A stretch of 64,000 bases of DNA, taken from positions 4,303,211-4,367,210 of the forward strand of contig NW_019091356.1 in assembly GCF_001949145.1 (NCBI RefSeq), given 5' to 3'. Shown one piece after another: positions 10,755-23,800 of the stretch (its first letter is position 1; every line of letters begins with the position of its first letter). The notes under the pieces are model-generated. The model made no database searches, had not been told where the DNA came from, and saw only the letters and a list, made by a program, of their open reading frames with translations. Position numbers and translations under genes: made by a program. Source of the stretch: Acanthaster planci. Its lineage: Eukaryota; Echinodermata; Asteroidea; Valvatida; Acanthasteridae.

Positions 10755-13700
10755 GTAAGTTGAGTGGGTAGTCTATACGGATTGTACGTGATAAGTGATG
10801 CAAATTGCGATAGATGTGTTCCTGAACTGGATTTAGACGAACTTGCCACACGAACCAACAAAACCAGCCCCTCCCCCCTCCAAAGAGCCTGCGCAGTTAA
10901 TTCGGATCAGTGGTGGTATTCGCATCCGGACTGTGCGCATCTTGCCCTTCATGAATTACCTGACTTTTGTCCTACTCATTGCGGCCAACATCTGTAACGG
11001 ACGGAAAATGCTTTATATCATGTACTGTATGTTTCCATATTGTGCCAAGGACTAGAATTTGACAATAAAATATAAACATTGGAAGTTTTTAAATAAAGAT
11101 ATGAGCTTGAAAAGTCATGTTTTGTGAATATTGTTCCTTGGGCCCTTTTCTCACGGTGCATTTTTTTTAATGCGGTGGATTGAGTTTTACTTACAGAGGT
11201 TTTCAAACCGCGTCAAGTTTCAGAGCAATTTTACAGAATGCGCACTTATTGCCAACTTTACATCGCAAATTTGCCGTTCAATTTAATAAAGAACGATCAC
11301 CTGTTTCCACTAAACGGAGATGTCGGCCTAAATACCCCAATACTCTGTGCATTAGCGACCGACTTACTTGTGAATATTGTAGACGAAGCGCGGCTTGTAT
11401 TTGCCACCGCGCTCGTAATTATGCCCACTTAAAGTCCTCCGACGAATATTAACCGTGGCCACCTGAAGAGGCTTTTCCCGCCTTATTTTCCCCACCGTCG
11501 TTAGTGCGGCATCGGGTGTTTCCTGGATGAATCGAAGACGAGCGGGCAAGACGAACGAGAATGTCGCGGAAAGAAGACGCTCCTCCTGAGGGCGAATTCA
11601 GTAAGCAAAGACGGGGATGCGGGAAGAAGAAGAACTGAAAAAGGGTAGCCGCGTCCGGGAAGACGTTTGGAGAGGTTTGCTGGTGAATACAGCTCTTCAA
11701 CGGTTTCCGGGCACTCGAGAGCAAACGGCCGCGCACGGGCCAACAACCCCAAGAGGTTGATGATGTAATTTTAATCAGTAAAGGGATGAGAAGAGAGGAA
11801 CAGTGGGTTGGTAGAAATACGAAGGATGAGTGATGAAGGCCGGCTGAAGAGGGTCTTCCCTGACACACTGCTCTCCAGCATGAATGATATCTCAGGAGCT
11901 GATAAACTAAGTGGTGTATGCATCAATGCAATTACATTAATGTGCTGACGTCATGAAACTGGAGTAAATGTGGGTGTTCGCTTTTGGGAACTGCCCCTAA
12001 CATGTCTTGGGTTACATATCACTCGAATTCAAAAACCCAAAACGGATTTGAATAAACCCGGCAATACCATGTTCGTTTTAACTTCTGATAGCAATAGCCC
12101 TAAGATTTCCGGTTTAATTTTTACTCTTGCTTAATTTGATTAGGTTGCGTCATTTGCGTCAAAGAAATGTCTTTTAAATAAATTTATAAAGTTTTTTGGA
12201 TATTGTAACTTCGTGTGGTCTTTTCTGTACCAAGGCCTTGCGAACTCGATACTGTATAGCTTTTCACGCAAAACACATTAAACGAACATCAAATCATCTC
12301 TCTTTGACTGTCGTCGGACAGCCAAACATCAGGAAAAAAAATTGCACTGACCACCGGCGACATGGAATCATTATTGCTGTAGGCTCTGAGCTAATGTGTA
12401 GTTTGTTAGTCCCTTCTCTAAGCAGAGGCTACATTATTTCTGGTAAGAGGAGCCAATACCAGTTCCACTAAAGTCGCGCGTATTAGGTTTTGATGAAAGA
12501 CACACCACCGCTATACATGCAGACTGTTTAATGTTCCGTCATGAGGAAATGTCGGTATCGCAGTTAATTTGTAAGCTGCCTAACGATTGATGTAAATGGT
12601 ACGACATGGAGGAAGAAAGGAATATATGCAGACGCGGAGTTTTATTGCTTTCGTTTGACCAGTGACGATACGGTCATTACTGTACATGAAACAGGTACCG
12701 GATTTTAGTCATGAATCTGGTTCTCGTTGTGTTAGTTTCATGGCGTGTGCATTTATGAGCAAGTCCTGCCAGATCTTTAGGATAATAACTTAGCTGGGGA
12801 TTCATTTAGGCCTACACTTCTTTTTGCTTTATGGACAAATAAGAAATGTTTACCGCTTTGATTATTGGTTTCTTGTAAATACAGAAGAAACAAGGGCACA
12901 TTGGTACTACTATTTGACGGAAGACGTGGAAATATTGATGAGCAACCTTCTACGTACAACACACGCACTGATTGGAAATACACAGAGCTGATAAACATAT
13001 TGCTTTTCGAATTAATCAGTCAAAGCCAGCTTGGAAATTAGTTTAAAATCAGTCACACTGTGTTTTTTTCGGAGACGAAATAAACCGACTTTTAGTTGGG
13101 GTGCATGTATCCTCTGACAAGCAAGCGACAAAATGTGTATTCTTTATTATAGTCGAGCATCCGAACGTAAAGGGCATGCAGGCACTGGCATCGATTGGCA
13201 ACGTTTTCTGCTTTGTAGGACAAGGAGCACAATTCCAACTGGATCAAGAGTGTCTTTGTTTTAGGGTTCAGGATCTGAGTTGACGCACTTTAAGAAGGCG
13301 CGCACGCACGGCTCGAGTCTGCTTCCCCTCATCACGAATTCCACCCATCTGCCGGGGAGCCTCGCTCAGAGATGGCTATCGCAATTCACGCGCCCAGAAA
13401 AATCGATACAGTTGAAATTCACCTGTTTCCGAATCAGATGAATGGAGTCCCCTTTTGAGACAGAAGGCTCAGAAAAACAGGAGGGAAATTTCCCGGAGCA
13501 AATGCTTTCAACCATGCCTTTTGCATTCAAAGAGGAGAACACTCTGCAAAGTCTTTTTCTTTATCATCTGCCAAATGACGCCGCGTTATCGATGCGAAAC
13601 GGAAACTGGTTAGGTCAAATCCTCAATGTGAATAATGTATAATGGATTTGGACTATCATGTTTGTGCTGTCCTTTCTTGGAAAAGCCATTTCCTGCAGTG

Positions 13701-16010
13701 TTTCTTAATCCGGCCATTTCTATTGTTACAATATTTTACGACGAGTGCATTGGTCTTGCCTTCCTCATTTTGTTTATCTCTATATAAATTGCAAAGCTTA
13801 TAGGTTTTTATGTTTGACGAAGTTTCCTCGAAGCAATATCTTTGCCTTATTTCTTCTGGCATTTTTCACTGTGTTGATTTTAAGTTCACTAGGAGCAACA
13901 GCTAAGAATTCAGATTGAAAATGTAAACAATATAATGAAATAATTTATTTAGATAATTTAAAGTTCTTCTTTAATCTGGTCTTCTGCAGAAACGATATGG
14001 CGCACCCAATTTGCACAACGCAAAGCACATTTTCAAAATATCTCTAACTTTGTGCTGTTGCGTTGCAGACTGTTTACAAGTTTTTGCCTGGGAATTAATG
14101 TCAGTAGCATGAGCAAGAGCCGCTAGAACAGCAGCAGTGTAAAACGACAGCAACACCACCAAATCATCATCAGCAGTGTCGGTGCTGCAACACCATGCAA
14201 CCACCGTCCATCAGCTAAAACGCTACGTGCATCGTGCATGTCTTGATATTGGATTATTTTTAACTCTGCCTGAGACGAAACCGTGAATGCACAGCGATAT
14301 TGCTTACACCTCTGGGGATTTCAGGTTGATCCATTCGGTGGCAGGAAAAAGACTGAAGGAAAAAGACAGATGTTTCTCGCAATAGTGTGACGTCAAGGGC
14401 TGCGTTGAATACGTCATCACAGTTTGAAATGTCTCTGTGTTTTAAAATTAGTCGGGCTTGGGGTGTGGGTTTTACAGTAGCAAAGTCTGTGAGTAAACTG
14501 ATATCGGAAAATGTGTATACATGTATTACAGTTATATGTTGTCATTTCCTGCTATAATTTCAGTTACAGAAAACGTAGCTCGTGCCGAGTTTTGTTGAAG
14601 ACAATGAACAAGATGAGACTGCTGTAAGTCCATCGTCTGAAGTAGATCTTATGTAGGCAGATCACACGAAGGATCACCAACTAATTGCATTATCAGTGCT
14701 TATTGGTCAGTGAAACAACCTGCGTGGTCACCCATAGCATGGCACACGCTGGAGATGTACGGAAGATCAGAGGTATGCAGACACGCACCATACACCAGAC
14801 TTTCTCCGCGTAGGCCTTTATACAATGCGATGTGTTTTACATGTTTGGCTTGATATGGTCTGTGCACTGTCTGCCTTAGCTTTGGGGAGGCTTTTTCCAA
14901 AAATTAGTCCAATTTCACCAGAAGTAGTTAGAAGATGAGGTCATTTTTATACCCATCTTATATTAAAATCATCTTTCAAAGCTTGTTGTACATAATAGTT
15001 CAAGGTTGAAAAATGTAGATATTAGCATATCATTACAAGGGAAACGTCGTTAAATATGCATGGAACTCATCGTCGTTCGAGTTGTAAATCTGGAAGCAGT
15101 GCGGAGGGATCAAATGTCATGGCGTCATTATTCACAATTGATGGATTTTACACCCACTCCTTGGCAAAAGTGCTATTCAACTTTCCCTTATCTTGAACAG
15201 GTTTCTTGTCACGCATGAGCGAACTGTAATGGTCACGTTCGCGTCGCACTATGATTTCACCAACGATAGTCATTTCATTTTATCTTTCAATAAATGCAGC
15301 TCCTGTGAATTCAATCCTCGTTATTTATCCACCTGGTATTGTGCTCAGCTGTTACCATTTGTCTTTGCATCTCGAAGGTAATTTGATGCGCTGTGTCTAC
15401 ATTGTGTTCAAACACAAACTGATTTAATTCAAAACTTTAAATGATGATGTACACGACATTTCACCGGGAAACAAAATAGTTGCATGCTGGTTAAGAATAG
15501 AGCTACGTGACATTACAGCTTCGCGAATGAAGGATTGATGCAAATCATGTGGCATTCAAGGTCTTGGTAGAGGACAGTGGATGTTTGGCTTGAGTTATGT
15601 TGAATTACGAAGGACTGCGGGACGAGTATATCCCAAGCCATTCCTGAGGTGTCTGGTGAGTTTTGTGTGGCTTCTGGTCTAAGCGTGGAGACACGAGTGT
15701 CGCCCTGATTGTGTATGATGTCGAAGTCTAACAGTAATAAGCAATTATGTTCCCATTTGACTTCTGGTGTGTGCTACCAGTTGGTACAGTCCAGGACCTT
15801 TGAAGTCTAATGACCATAGCATTTCGTACTCAAATATTTACCTTGTATTCTGGAGTGTAGGCGTGTGGTAGTTTGCGCTCAGTGTAAACACAACCTGTGT
15901 TGTACAACTAACTGCCTACTTTCGGTCTGGGATTTCTTCATAGTCTAAAAGCATAAATATTGTTTACAGCCTACCAATCACCAATTTTTTATTTGTGGTG
16001 GTAAGCAGCA
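10755..16010. other. Non-coding stretch, one CpG-dense patch
   Basis: No gene could be supported. At 11440-11760 the DNA becomes purine-rich on the + strand and CpG-dense; open frames on the - strand there are probably a result of that composition. TAGGCCTA occurs at 12807-12814 and TACATGTA at 14518-14525. Confidence 0.5.
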
Positions 16011-16088
16011 AGCAGCGCCGTTATTTTGACTGCCAAAAACGCCTTCGGAGCTATCGCAGTGATGTTCCGAAGAGATGCTCTGCCATTG
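16011..16088 (+). CDS. Candidate internal exon, unknown protein
   Basis: In the frame with codons at 16014 onward the + strand reads AVILTAKNAFGAIAVMF followed by RRDALPL. This balanced, protein-like composition is unusual in the neighbourhood. It ends at 16088 in phase 0, directly before GTAAGT. An in-frame TAA lies just upstream at 16002-16004, so an acceptor must fall within the AG-rich run 16007-16015. Several AGs are possible there, behind a weak pyrimidine tract around 15984-15994. No family is recognised and no neighbouring exon was found. A chance frame next to a chance donor remains possible. Confidence 0.2.
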
Positions 16089-19000
16089 GTAAGTTGATGA
16101 TCCGCAAGGAACTACACAGACACGAGAAGACACACGGGTGATGCGCTTCTTGCATGCTCCTTTTGTATGTATTGTCGTTTGGGGTCTCCTTCGCTTGCCG
16201 GATCTATATAAATTTGATATTTGCAGATCCGACGAAGTTGTACGGGTTGCGTTGCTAGGTACTGACCAAGTAGTCGCGGGAAAATGCCTCGTTCCCTGCC
16301 ACTGTACCCGGTGCGATTTGTCAGCAGGTTTATGCAAATACCTTGTCTAGTAGATTTTTTCTTCCACTGAAATAATGTATTACATGGGGGTTCCAGTATC
16401 CCTTTGTACGAATTATGTTGATTGTTAATCCTGACATATGACTTTTATAAATAGGTAACGAACTGCCAACATTACAAATATTACACCCGGATATCGTTTG
16501 GTATTCTTTCAGTAGCTTGAAAATTCTTAAGGTACATGTGGCGTGTCGAGTTTCTAATGTATAATTTTGGGAATGGAATTACATGGTTTGAATTTTCCGG
16601 TGGTTTGAATTTTGTGCAAATGAATCTCACCCTCACCAAGTTTGTGTGACATAAATTGCTTCTTTCAATGTAAATACCTACTACTCTCAAGTGCACCATG
16701 TCATATTGAGCAATGTCTTCACCGTTACTCTCAGTAGAGACCTATGCCTTTTCCATAGTCCATGCCTGCGCCAAAGAGTAAGATTGTTATTGACCTGTCA
16801 CCTCAGACTACGGAAGATAATTGATGAAGTGCCTGACTATGAAGTGCTGCCCCTCCTGCGCGAGGGCGAAACATTACTTGCATAGATGTTTTGTGTGCGA
16901 CCTTGACATAATTTAATTTCTGCTTCGCAAAAATATTGGCAGTTTGTCAGGTTGTCACTTCCGATTTGACGCCTGTTTTCCCCGAAGCTTAAAATAGGCA
17001 GGGAAAAAAATCAGACAAGCCGAGACTTCCTGTTTTATACGCTTAAAACATGTTTGAGCTGCTCAGTTTGAAACATCAATTTGGTGTGCAGTAAGCAGGA
17101 GACATTGATTCTATTGAGAGTGCATATTTTCAGAGATGGATCTCACTTCGAACTCTTGCAGGAACATTCAATCTTGAAAGTAAACAGTTTTCTGAGGAAA
17201 GTTACATGGTTAGACAACGGTGCTGTTAAGTGTCAGCTGACTGCACTCAAACACTTAAGTTGTTGCTTGGAAATCGTATTTCAAGTGTGACTCAAAATCC
17301 ACATTTTTATTTGAATACCGGGAGTAGTGTTGACCGAGAGTAGATGCACAATGAGCTAGCATCTGATGTAAATGGAGGAATTCTTATTATAGACGTTGAG
17401 GTAAACGGATGACAAATACTTACAGAGGAAACAACGCCTTTTGCTTTTATTGTAAAATGAAAAGGAAGCAAACTTGATAATATCATGGACGACAGGCGAG
17501 CGATCCACGATTTTTTAATTCATTCCATTGCTGTTGAGACAGAAGCCAATGTGATTAAAGGGTCGGGGAAAAGACAGCCAGCGCTGATGTGCGCAAATGA
17601 TATCCGATGATGTTCACATTCTGTCTGGAAAGATAAGAATAAGCTTGTTAGTTTCTTATTAGTATGTGTATAAGATCTTAATTTGGCTGATCTTATTAAT
17701 TCGTGCTGGTTGATTTTATTGTTACAGTGGACGTCAAGGGTCCACTTTGGTCTGGGTTTCGCTCAGTCATTACCATGAAGGGACGTGACGTGGCAATCCT
17801 CCCTTCACTGAATTGTCCATCTTCATCGGTTTCTAGCTTGCTCGATCCTGTCCTGGTTGGTTTGTGGCAATCTGTCCTTGTTTGCACAAGATCCGGTGAA
17901 AGATGTTCCTCCTTACCACACTTCTCAGAAGTCAGCATCTGTATGCCGGTTGAGACTGTGTCATCATTTCGAAGTAATGAGACCGGGTAGTATTATTTGT
18001 CATTATTGAAAGTTTCTCCCAGTCTGTCAAGTTTGAAAAGCAAGAATACTTTTCGTAGAACACCATGTGCCAACTCCCTTCAGCGCATTGTCAGTAAACA
18101 AGGGCTTAAATGAAGCCGCACTGCCAATGAACCGTGAAATATACGAGGATGCTTGGCATCCGTTATTGACGACCGAAGTCCCAGCGGCGAAATTTTAAAA
18201 ACTAAACGTGACGCTGGAATTACTGGTTGTGGAAAATTGGCCGGCTCTGTAGAATAACTGTCACTTTCCTATCTCCCCCGAGGCAGTGATTTATGTTGCG
18301 GTTTCCTCATTAAGAACATAATATCTGCTCATCTTTACATATAGAGAATGACCTGAACACCTCTGATGTATTTAAAGACGCATGGATGGTGTATGTTTTT
18401 TTCTGAGTTGTGAATTCTTTGCGTTGTCTCAGAGGGTGATACATCGAAGACTTTGTGGTTAAGTCCTGTACACAATTTGAGCTGTCGACTACTACGTACT
18501 ATAAATTTTGGTATTTCAATGGTAAGAGAACTTGGTTATTATTGCAACACCTGTAGGAACTAGATTGGCCATGTCCCACTGGTGAACGTCGATGCAAGGG
18601 CCAAACTCACAGAATTAACATTACCGACGTAAAGCAGGACTAATATCATTGAAGCGAGTGATATATGCAGATTCATAAATATAAAAATTACAATATCTAA
18701 CTTTCGGTTTTTATAGTTTTGTTATAGGTTTTAAGTTTGTACGATGTTTACAGATCCCCGTGGTGACTTGGTAGAGGTTGTTAATTTATTGTTTGATCCA
18801 CTGTACCTTTGGTACAGGGTATTTGGTATTTGGAGATCCAGGCCAAGAGTCGCCACGTTCTCATCATTGAACGTGGTCAAAGACACTCTAAACCAAAAAA
18901 ATGTCGAGGGTCTTGCCGATATTGTCAGGTTTTGCTGCACTCTGAGGAGACCATGGCAAAAGTCTAACCCACAGCCAGTAGGACTTGCGTGTGTCAAATT

Positions 19001-20161
19001 ATGCAACGACTGCTGACGCGGGTGCCGCACCGAGCTTCGGTGCTTAAGGCTTTCCAAATCACCCCGAGGCCCGTTCCCTGTATCTCCGACCTGTGTTCGT
19101 ATTTACTGACCCCAAGGTTTAATGCCAAAATACCAACAGAGCGCCATTTCGCTCCGTCCATTAGCAGCCGAATTTGTCGTATCGGCAGGGTCAGTGGTTT
19201 TTATTTTTGAAATGGTAAGTCGCCCCGTAGGCAATTTCTTTCAAGTGATATTAATGAAATCGGGGGGTTTTATTTGTTCCCCCTACCCATTTAAAAAAAA
19301 TCAACGGCGTCACATGTATGATACGGGATAGGGCTCTATTTTGCAGACACTACGTAAATATGTTGGATTCGATATCTGGATAATTAGCTGGAGGTGTTTC
19401 TCTTCGTGTTGAAGATATCACCCTGCTTCATTTAGCACAGACATTTAAGACGTCTGGGGGAAACACTTCACTTACTGCTTGTTTATTTCAGGTTTTAAAG
19501 CGGTTGAAGGTCCGTAAGTTCTAAGCTTTAAACATAGTTTCACGTTATTAAGCATGCCAGTTGTACTATAACAAAAGCTTTGATATCTCACCAAATTATC
19601 CTAAGTCAATGTTTGCATCAACGTCAGCCCGAAAGATTTAATGTTGCCATCCTATGCAAAATGACACCCAGACACCCCCGCATTCTGCTGTTTAATAAGC
19701 GGCGCGTACAGAGAGCATAGCGAAAATCGGTTCCGAAATTGCGGTCGTAATTTCACCACTTGTTTGATTTATCGTTGGTATCGATGGCATTTCGAGTCAT
19801 AGAAAGTCGAATCCGTCTCGTCCAATCTCGAACGTTTCAGGATCGTCTGACAGACGAGTCTGCTCGCGACGGAAATTGGAGGGACCATTTTCTGACACGG
19901 CCGGCCGTAGGGAGTGGTATTTTGCACGGTCACTGAATACAATTTCAATCCATTCCGTCACCTTTTTTTCTCTCACAATCCAGAGTCGTTAGTGCGTGCG
20001 TGTGCGTGTGTTTCGGTACGTCTCTGCTGAAAGTAAGAAATCGCCGCCGAAAAAATTGCGCCAACTTCACTCGGATTCGAAACAGAGAGCTTAGTTGGCG
20101 GAAAGACTGAGGCTCGGACAAACAAAGAGTCTGCTTGGTACTGAGATGGGCAAATTGTACA
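16089..20161. other. Non-coding stretch, no supported gene
   Basis: Holds a 90-codon ATG-initiated frame at 18744-19016 that overlaps a 108-codon frame on the opposite strand; neither has a recognisable domain. From about 19640 to 20110 the sequence is CpG-dense and contains a short GTGCGTGTG run near 19995. No gene is assigned. Confidence 0.5.
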
Positions 20162-20357
20162 ATTTATTTATAATTCACGGACTGACACCTCGCACTACGA
20201 AACATTACCAGCGAATCATACAGCCCCTGTTGTCTCCCACGTAGCAGCAGTGCTCGTATATAGCCAAGCCCTACCAGTCGTGCCCCCGCAAGGGGCTGTA
20301 TGATTCGCTGGTAATGTTTCGCAGTGCGAGGTGTCAGTCCGTGAATTATAAATAAAT
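20162..20357. mobile_element. Foldback/MITE-like inverted repeat, 66-bp arms
   Basis: Left arm 20162-20227 and right arm 20292-20357 are reverse complements over 66 bases with one mismatch (A versus G in the CGCACTRCGAAAC segment). The spacer is 64 bp (20228-20291). The outer ends read ATTTATTTATAATTCACGGA. No target-site duplication is obvious and no protein is encoded. The near-identity of the arms suggests a young insertion, or recent gene conversion between arms. Confidence 0.9.
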
Positions 20358-20803
20358 CGGGATTTGAGCCTGCTCGGGTGATCGTGGATCACTCCCGCCA
20401 TGACTGCATTTCAATCTGGTGGATTAATGGAGCGGGAATTGGCCCACGTGGTCGAAACAATATGCGAGGACCCGGGCTGGAATGACTTATCACTAAAGCT
20501 GACGGCTGAGTCTGATGTATTGTCGTACAGTTTGGGAGGAAAGTGGGCTAAAATGCCCCCCCCCCCAAAAAAAAAAAATCGAAACCAGGCAAATGTCAAA
20601 ACGCTAGATGAATATCAGGAACTTGCACTGAAGACCTGATTCACAGCTAACCGAGTAAAATAGGAATGAATTGCCAGAATGTCATCAAAGTAACCATCTG
20701 GAAGTCATACATCTTTGCTTTTTATTCTCCGTCTTGAGAGATTATTATCTTTTCCCCTCAGTCCTCATGTCCACGATGCGTTGATACTAAAACCGACCAC
20801 TGT
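20358..20803. other. Spacer with C11-A12 homopolymer junction
   Basis: A run of 11 C directly followed by 12 A occupies 20556-20578. Open frames crossing it are composition artefacts. No gene is seen. Confidence 0.7.
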
Positions 20804-20882
20804 AACAAACAAACAACAAACAAACAAACAAACAACCCCAACAAACAAACAAACAAACACCCAACACCCCAACAAACAAAAA
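20804..20882. repeat. AAAC microsatellite with CCCC interruptions
   Basis: Blocks of AACA/AAAC repeats are broken by CAACCCCAAC and CACCCAACACCCCAAC segments. The same pattern of blocks and interruptions recurs, longer, at 50502-50697. Confidence 0.95.
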
Positions 20883-23800
20883 GTGTTCATGTTTTGATGC
20901 CTTTTAAATGCCTTCTTTCTAACACTTTATGAACTGTTGTGGTGTTAATTTATTTGTTGTAACAAGGACGTGTTGATGTGTTAGTAAATTTAAACACAAT
21001 TACATATTTGGGTGTAACAACAAGAAACAAACACGTTTATCGCGTGATAACACTTTTTAATTTCGTAAAAGGTGTTTAATTAAACGGTCACATGTTTGCA
21101 ATCAGCGCTAAGACGCATTTATAACGGGTGTTGGTTTTTACAGTGCTATTGCATTTCAGTAGTCATTTTTGACCGTTATTTTATATTTGATTTGCAAAGT
21201 TAATTTCTCAGCTTTAGCGAATTGAAAGTTCCCGCTGTGGCTGTTGTGTCTTATGCCAGCTCAAAATTGTTTTGCCTTAACTTGTATAATCCTTTTCTCC
21301 TTGCGTAGACGGGTAATAGCTTTGCGATATATTTATTGCCTATTTATTTTCCTTTGTACGAAGTCATGAGTTCTGAGAGCTCCTCAATTGTCAAGTCCAT
21401 TTTCCTCCATAAATCTCGCCCGAGTGCACGAGACTTGAAGATGAACTGCACTACGTTTGCAAATTGCATCTGAAAAGGACAGTGTGTGGGACAAGGAGTA
21501 TATCTACACAGTATCAATTATCTGCAAGGCTTTGCGGCGGTTGCCAGACCCCTTGAGCCATACAGTATACTCAACCCAAGCTGCAGGCGACTCAGTAGTG
21601 AGCTGCTGTGGTCCAGCCTTTAGTCGTGCCCTGCAGTCCGAAGTGTAGCTGTTGCGCATTATAAGATTCACAGGGGAATGGAAATCTCACAATCAGTCTG
21701 AATTCGAAATCAATGTAATGGAAGGAGACAAGCCCGTGGATCGCTTAAAGCGCTTGTAATAAATAATGTTGTAGCTTGGCATCATTGGACTCCTCGACCT
21801 GAGCAAATGTGACATGGAATTCACATACGTTCCATTTGACACCAAATTACCTTGTACATAATTATATTCATTCCCTTTGTACAAATATAATAACAGAAAC
21901 ATATACAGGCGGCCTGTTGATATTGATGGAAGATACGCATTTCCTTGCGGTTATTCTGTCAGCAAATTTAATTGGTGTAATTGTAATTGTTAATTGTATT
22001 GGTGTAATGACATGTTTGATGTTGAAAAATGCTTGCTGAAGTTGGCTGTGAAATCTCGCTGTCAGTGGAAGCCATCTTTGTTGACATGTGCACAGCCAGA
22101 GAGGAAGGACATTGTAAATTAACCTTACCTCATTTCAGTCCAGACTTTGATTCATTTTGTTTGCCTGTTGTCATAGAATTGGCTGTCATGGTAATCTTAA
22201 TTTCACCTAAGAAACACCTTTCTTAGACCATATTGGCCAAATATAAAGTGCTATTAGTCTTGGTTCGACGTGAGAGTAATTCGTGTTCACACAGCATGAA
22301 ATTGTGTTCCGTTTTGGTAATTCCTGGTCACGGATCGATGTTAATTTGTCATCCATCAAAGCAGCAAATCGTTTGATATAATTGCTTTTTACCTTGCTCT
22401 AGAAATTTGATTAGTTACACTCATGTAGTGTCCCCGTGTCGTAGAACCTACATCTCATTAGGAAGCTCTTTTCTTTTACGATTTTTTATATTAAGCAGTT
22501 CGGCTCAAATGAGATGAAAGTCTGAATTTTGTGGAATTTTTTAAGTCGTGTGAGTTTGGGAAAAATTACAGAAGATGAAACACAACATGTTCGATTTAAG
22601 CTGTGGTTTTACCTCCAACTATAGACTCTACCAAGCCGTCGAAATTTTCTATCCCTCCTGATTTTGCTATCTTACATTTCTTCCTCAATATCTTTTGCAT
22701 CATATCCTTTGTTTTGCAATCCCACTTGCTATAAGTGGGAGGATGTGTGAGCCCTTCGTATTCGCGCTCTTGTCTTGGTTTAAGTACATTTCAAGGCCAT
22801 CACATAAGTTAATGAAGCACCGCAAAACCTGTCGTGTAAACATGCCTCCACACAGCCGCGACACCAACCAAACAACGCTGCGTGGATAACAAATAGGTCC
22901 ATCTCGTGTCCTGTCTGCTCTCAAAATATCGGTCCATGGCTGACCCCCCCCAACTCCAGCAATTGCTGTACATGGTTAACGGAATCACCTTGTCAGAGCA
23001 CGAGAGTAAGATCAATACAAATCTATTAAAGCTGAGCTCTGGGTGGAGCCTGACGTAGGACACGTTAGTGATGGGCCTGCCCATAGGGAGTGACTATCAG
23101 TGTGTATACTGTATAATAGAGGGGTATAGGCACGACGCACATTGCGTGGTGAGCATCACTTTGTCATCAGCATCGACCAGTCCAGGGATCGAGTCGCACA
23201 CGCGGGCTCGCTTATTGGACCAATCGTAGCCACTCCGTGGAGGTGTTAGATCAGAGACACGTTGAGTGCACTGCGACTGCGAATAGGGCCGTCATAGCTT
23301 CGCACCGTTCCTTCACAGGGGCATTCGTGATCGGCCTAGTTCGGGGGCGTTCCTGTATCGAAACCGAAGAGCTTGAAAACTGTGTCTGGATGCATGTATT
23401 TGTGTGGATATTACCGAAGTTCCGGCGTTAACCTAACAAATTTTATCGAAGAGTGGGATAAACTGGTATTGATTCTAGTGTATGCCGTGTTGAAGGTGAA
23501 CTCCAGCGATTAACCATGGTAAGAAGTTTCCTTCCTTCTTAGTCTCTACCTTCAACTGAGTGGCTTATGGCAGCTTAGGGCATGTCTTTTGCTGAATATT
23601 ACAATGTGAAATCGACTAAAAGCCAGCTTAAGTGGGTCTTTCTCACAAACTGCGAGATTATCCATTCCCTGAGCTAAGAGGATTTAAACCGATGTAGATG
23701 CCGAGGATAGGAGAAACCAAACTTCCAAAGGCTCCTTGGTGTATTTCCTTCTTCTGTATGATCTTTTGAATAGTTATTTTGCAAAATACCTCTCCCTTAA

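Noticed and set aside
19138-19215. Exon ending FVVSAGSVVFIFEM before GTAAGT, with some likeness to OPA3-type hydrophobic segments
   Set aside because: The acceptor has no pyrimidine tract, the expected G-E and E-Y residues are missing, and known OPA3 genes have no intron there to my knowledge.
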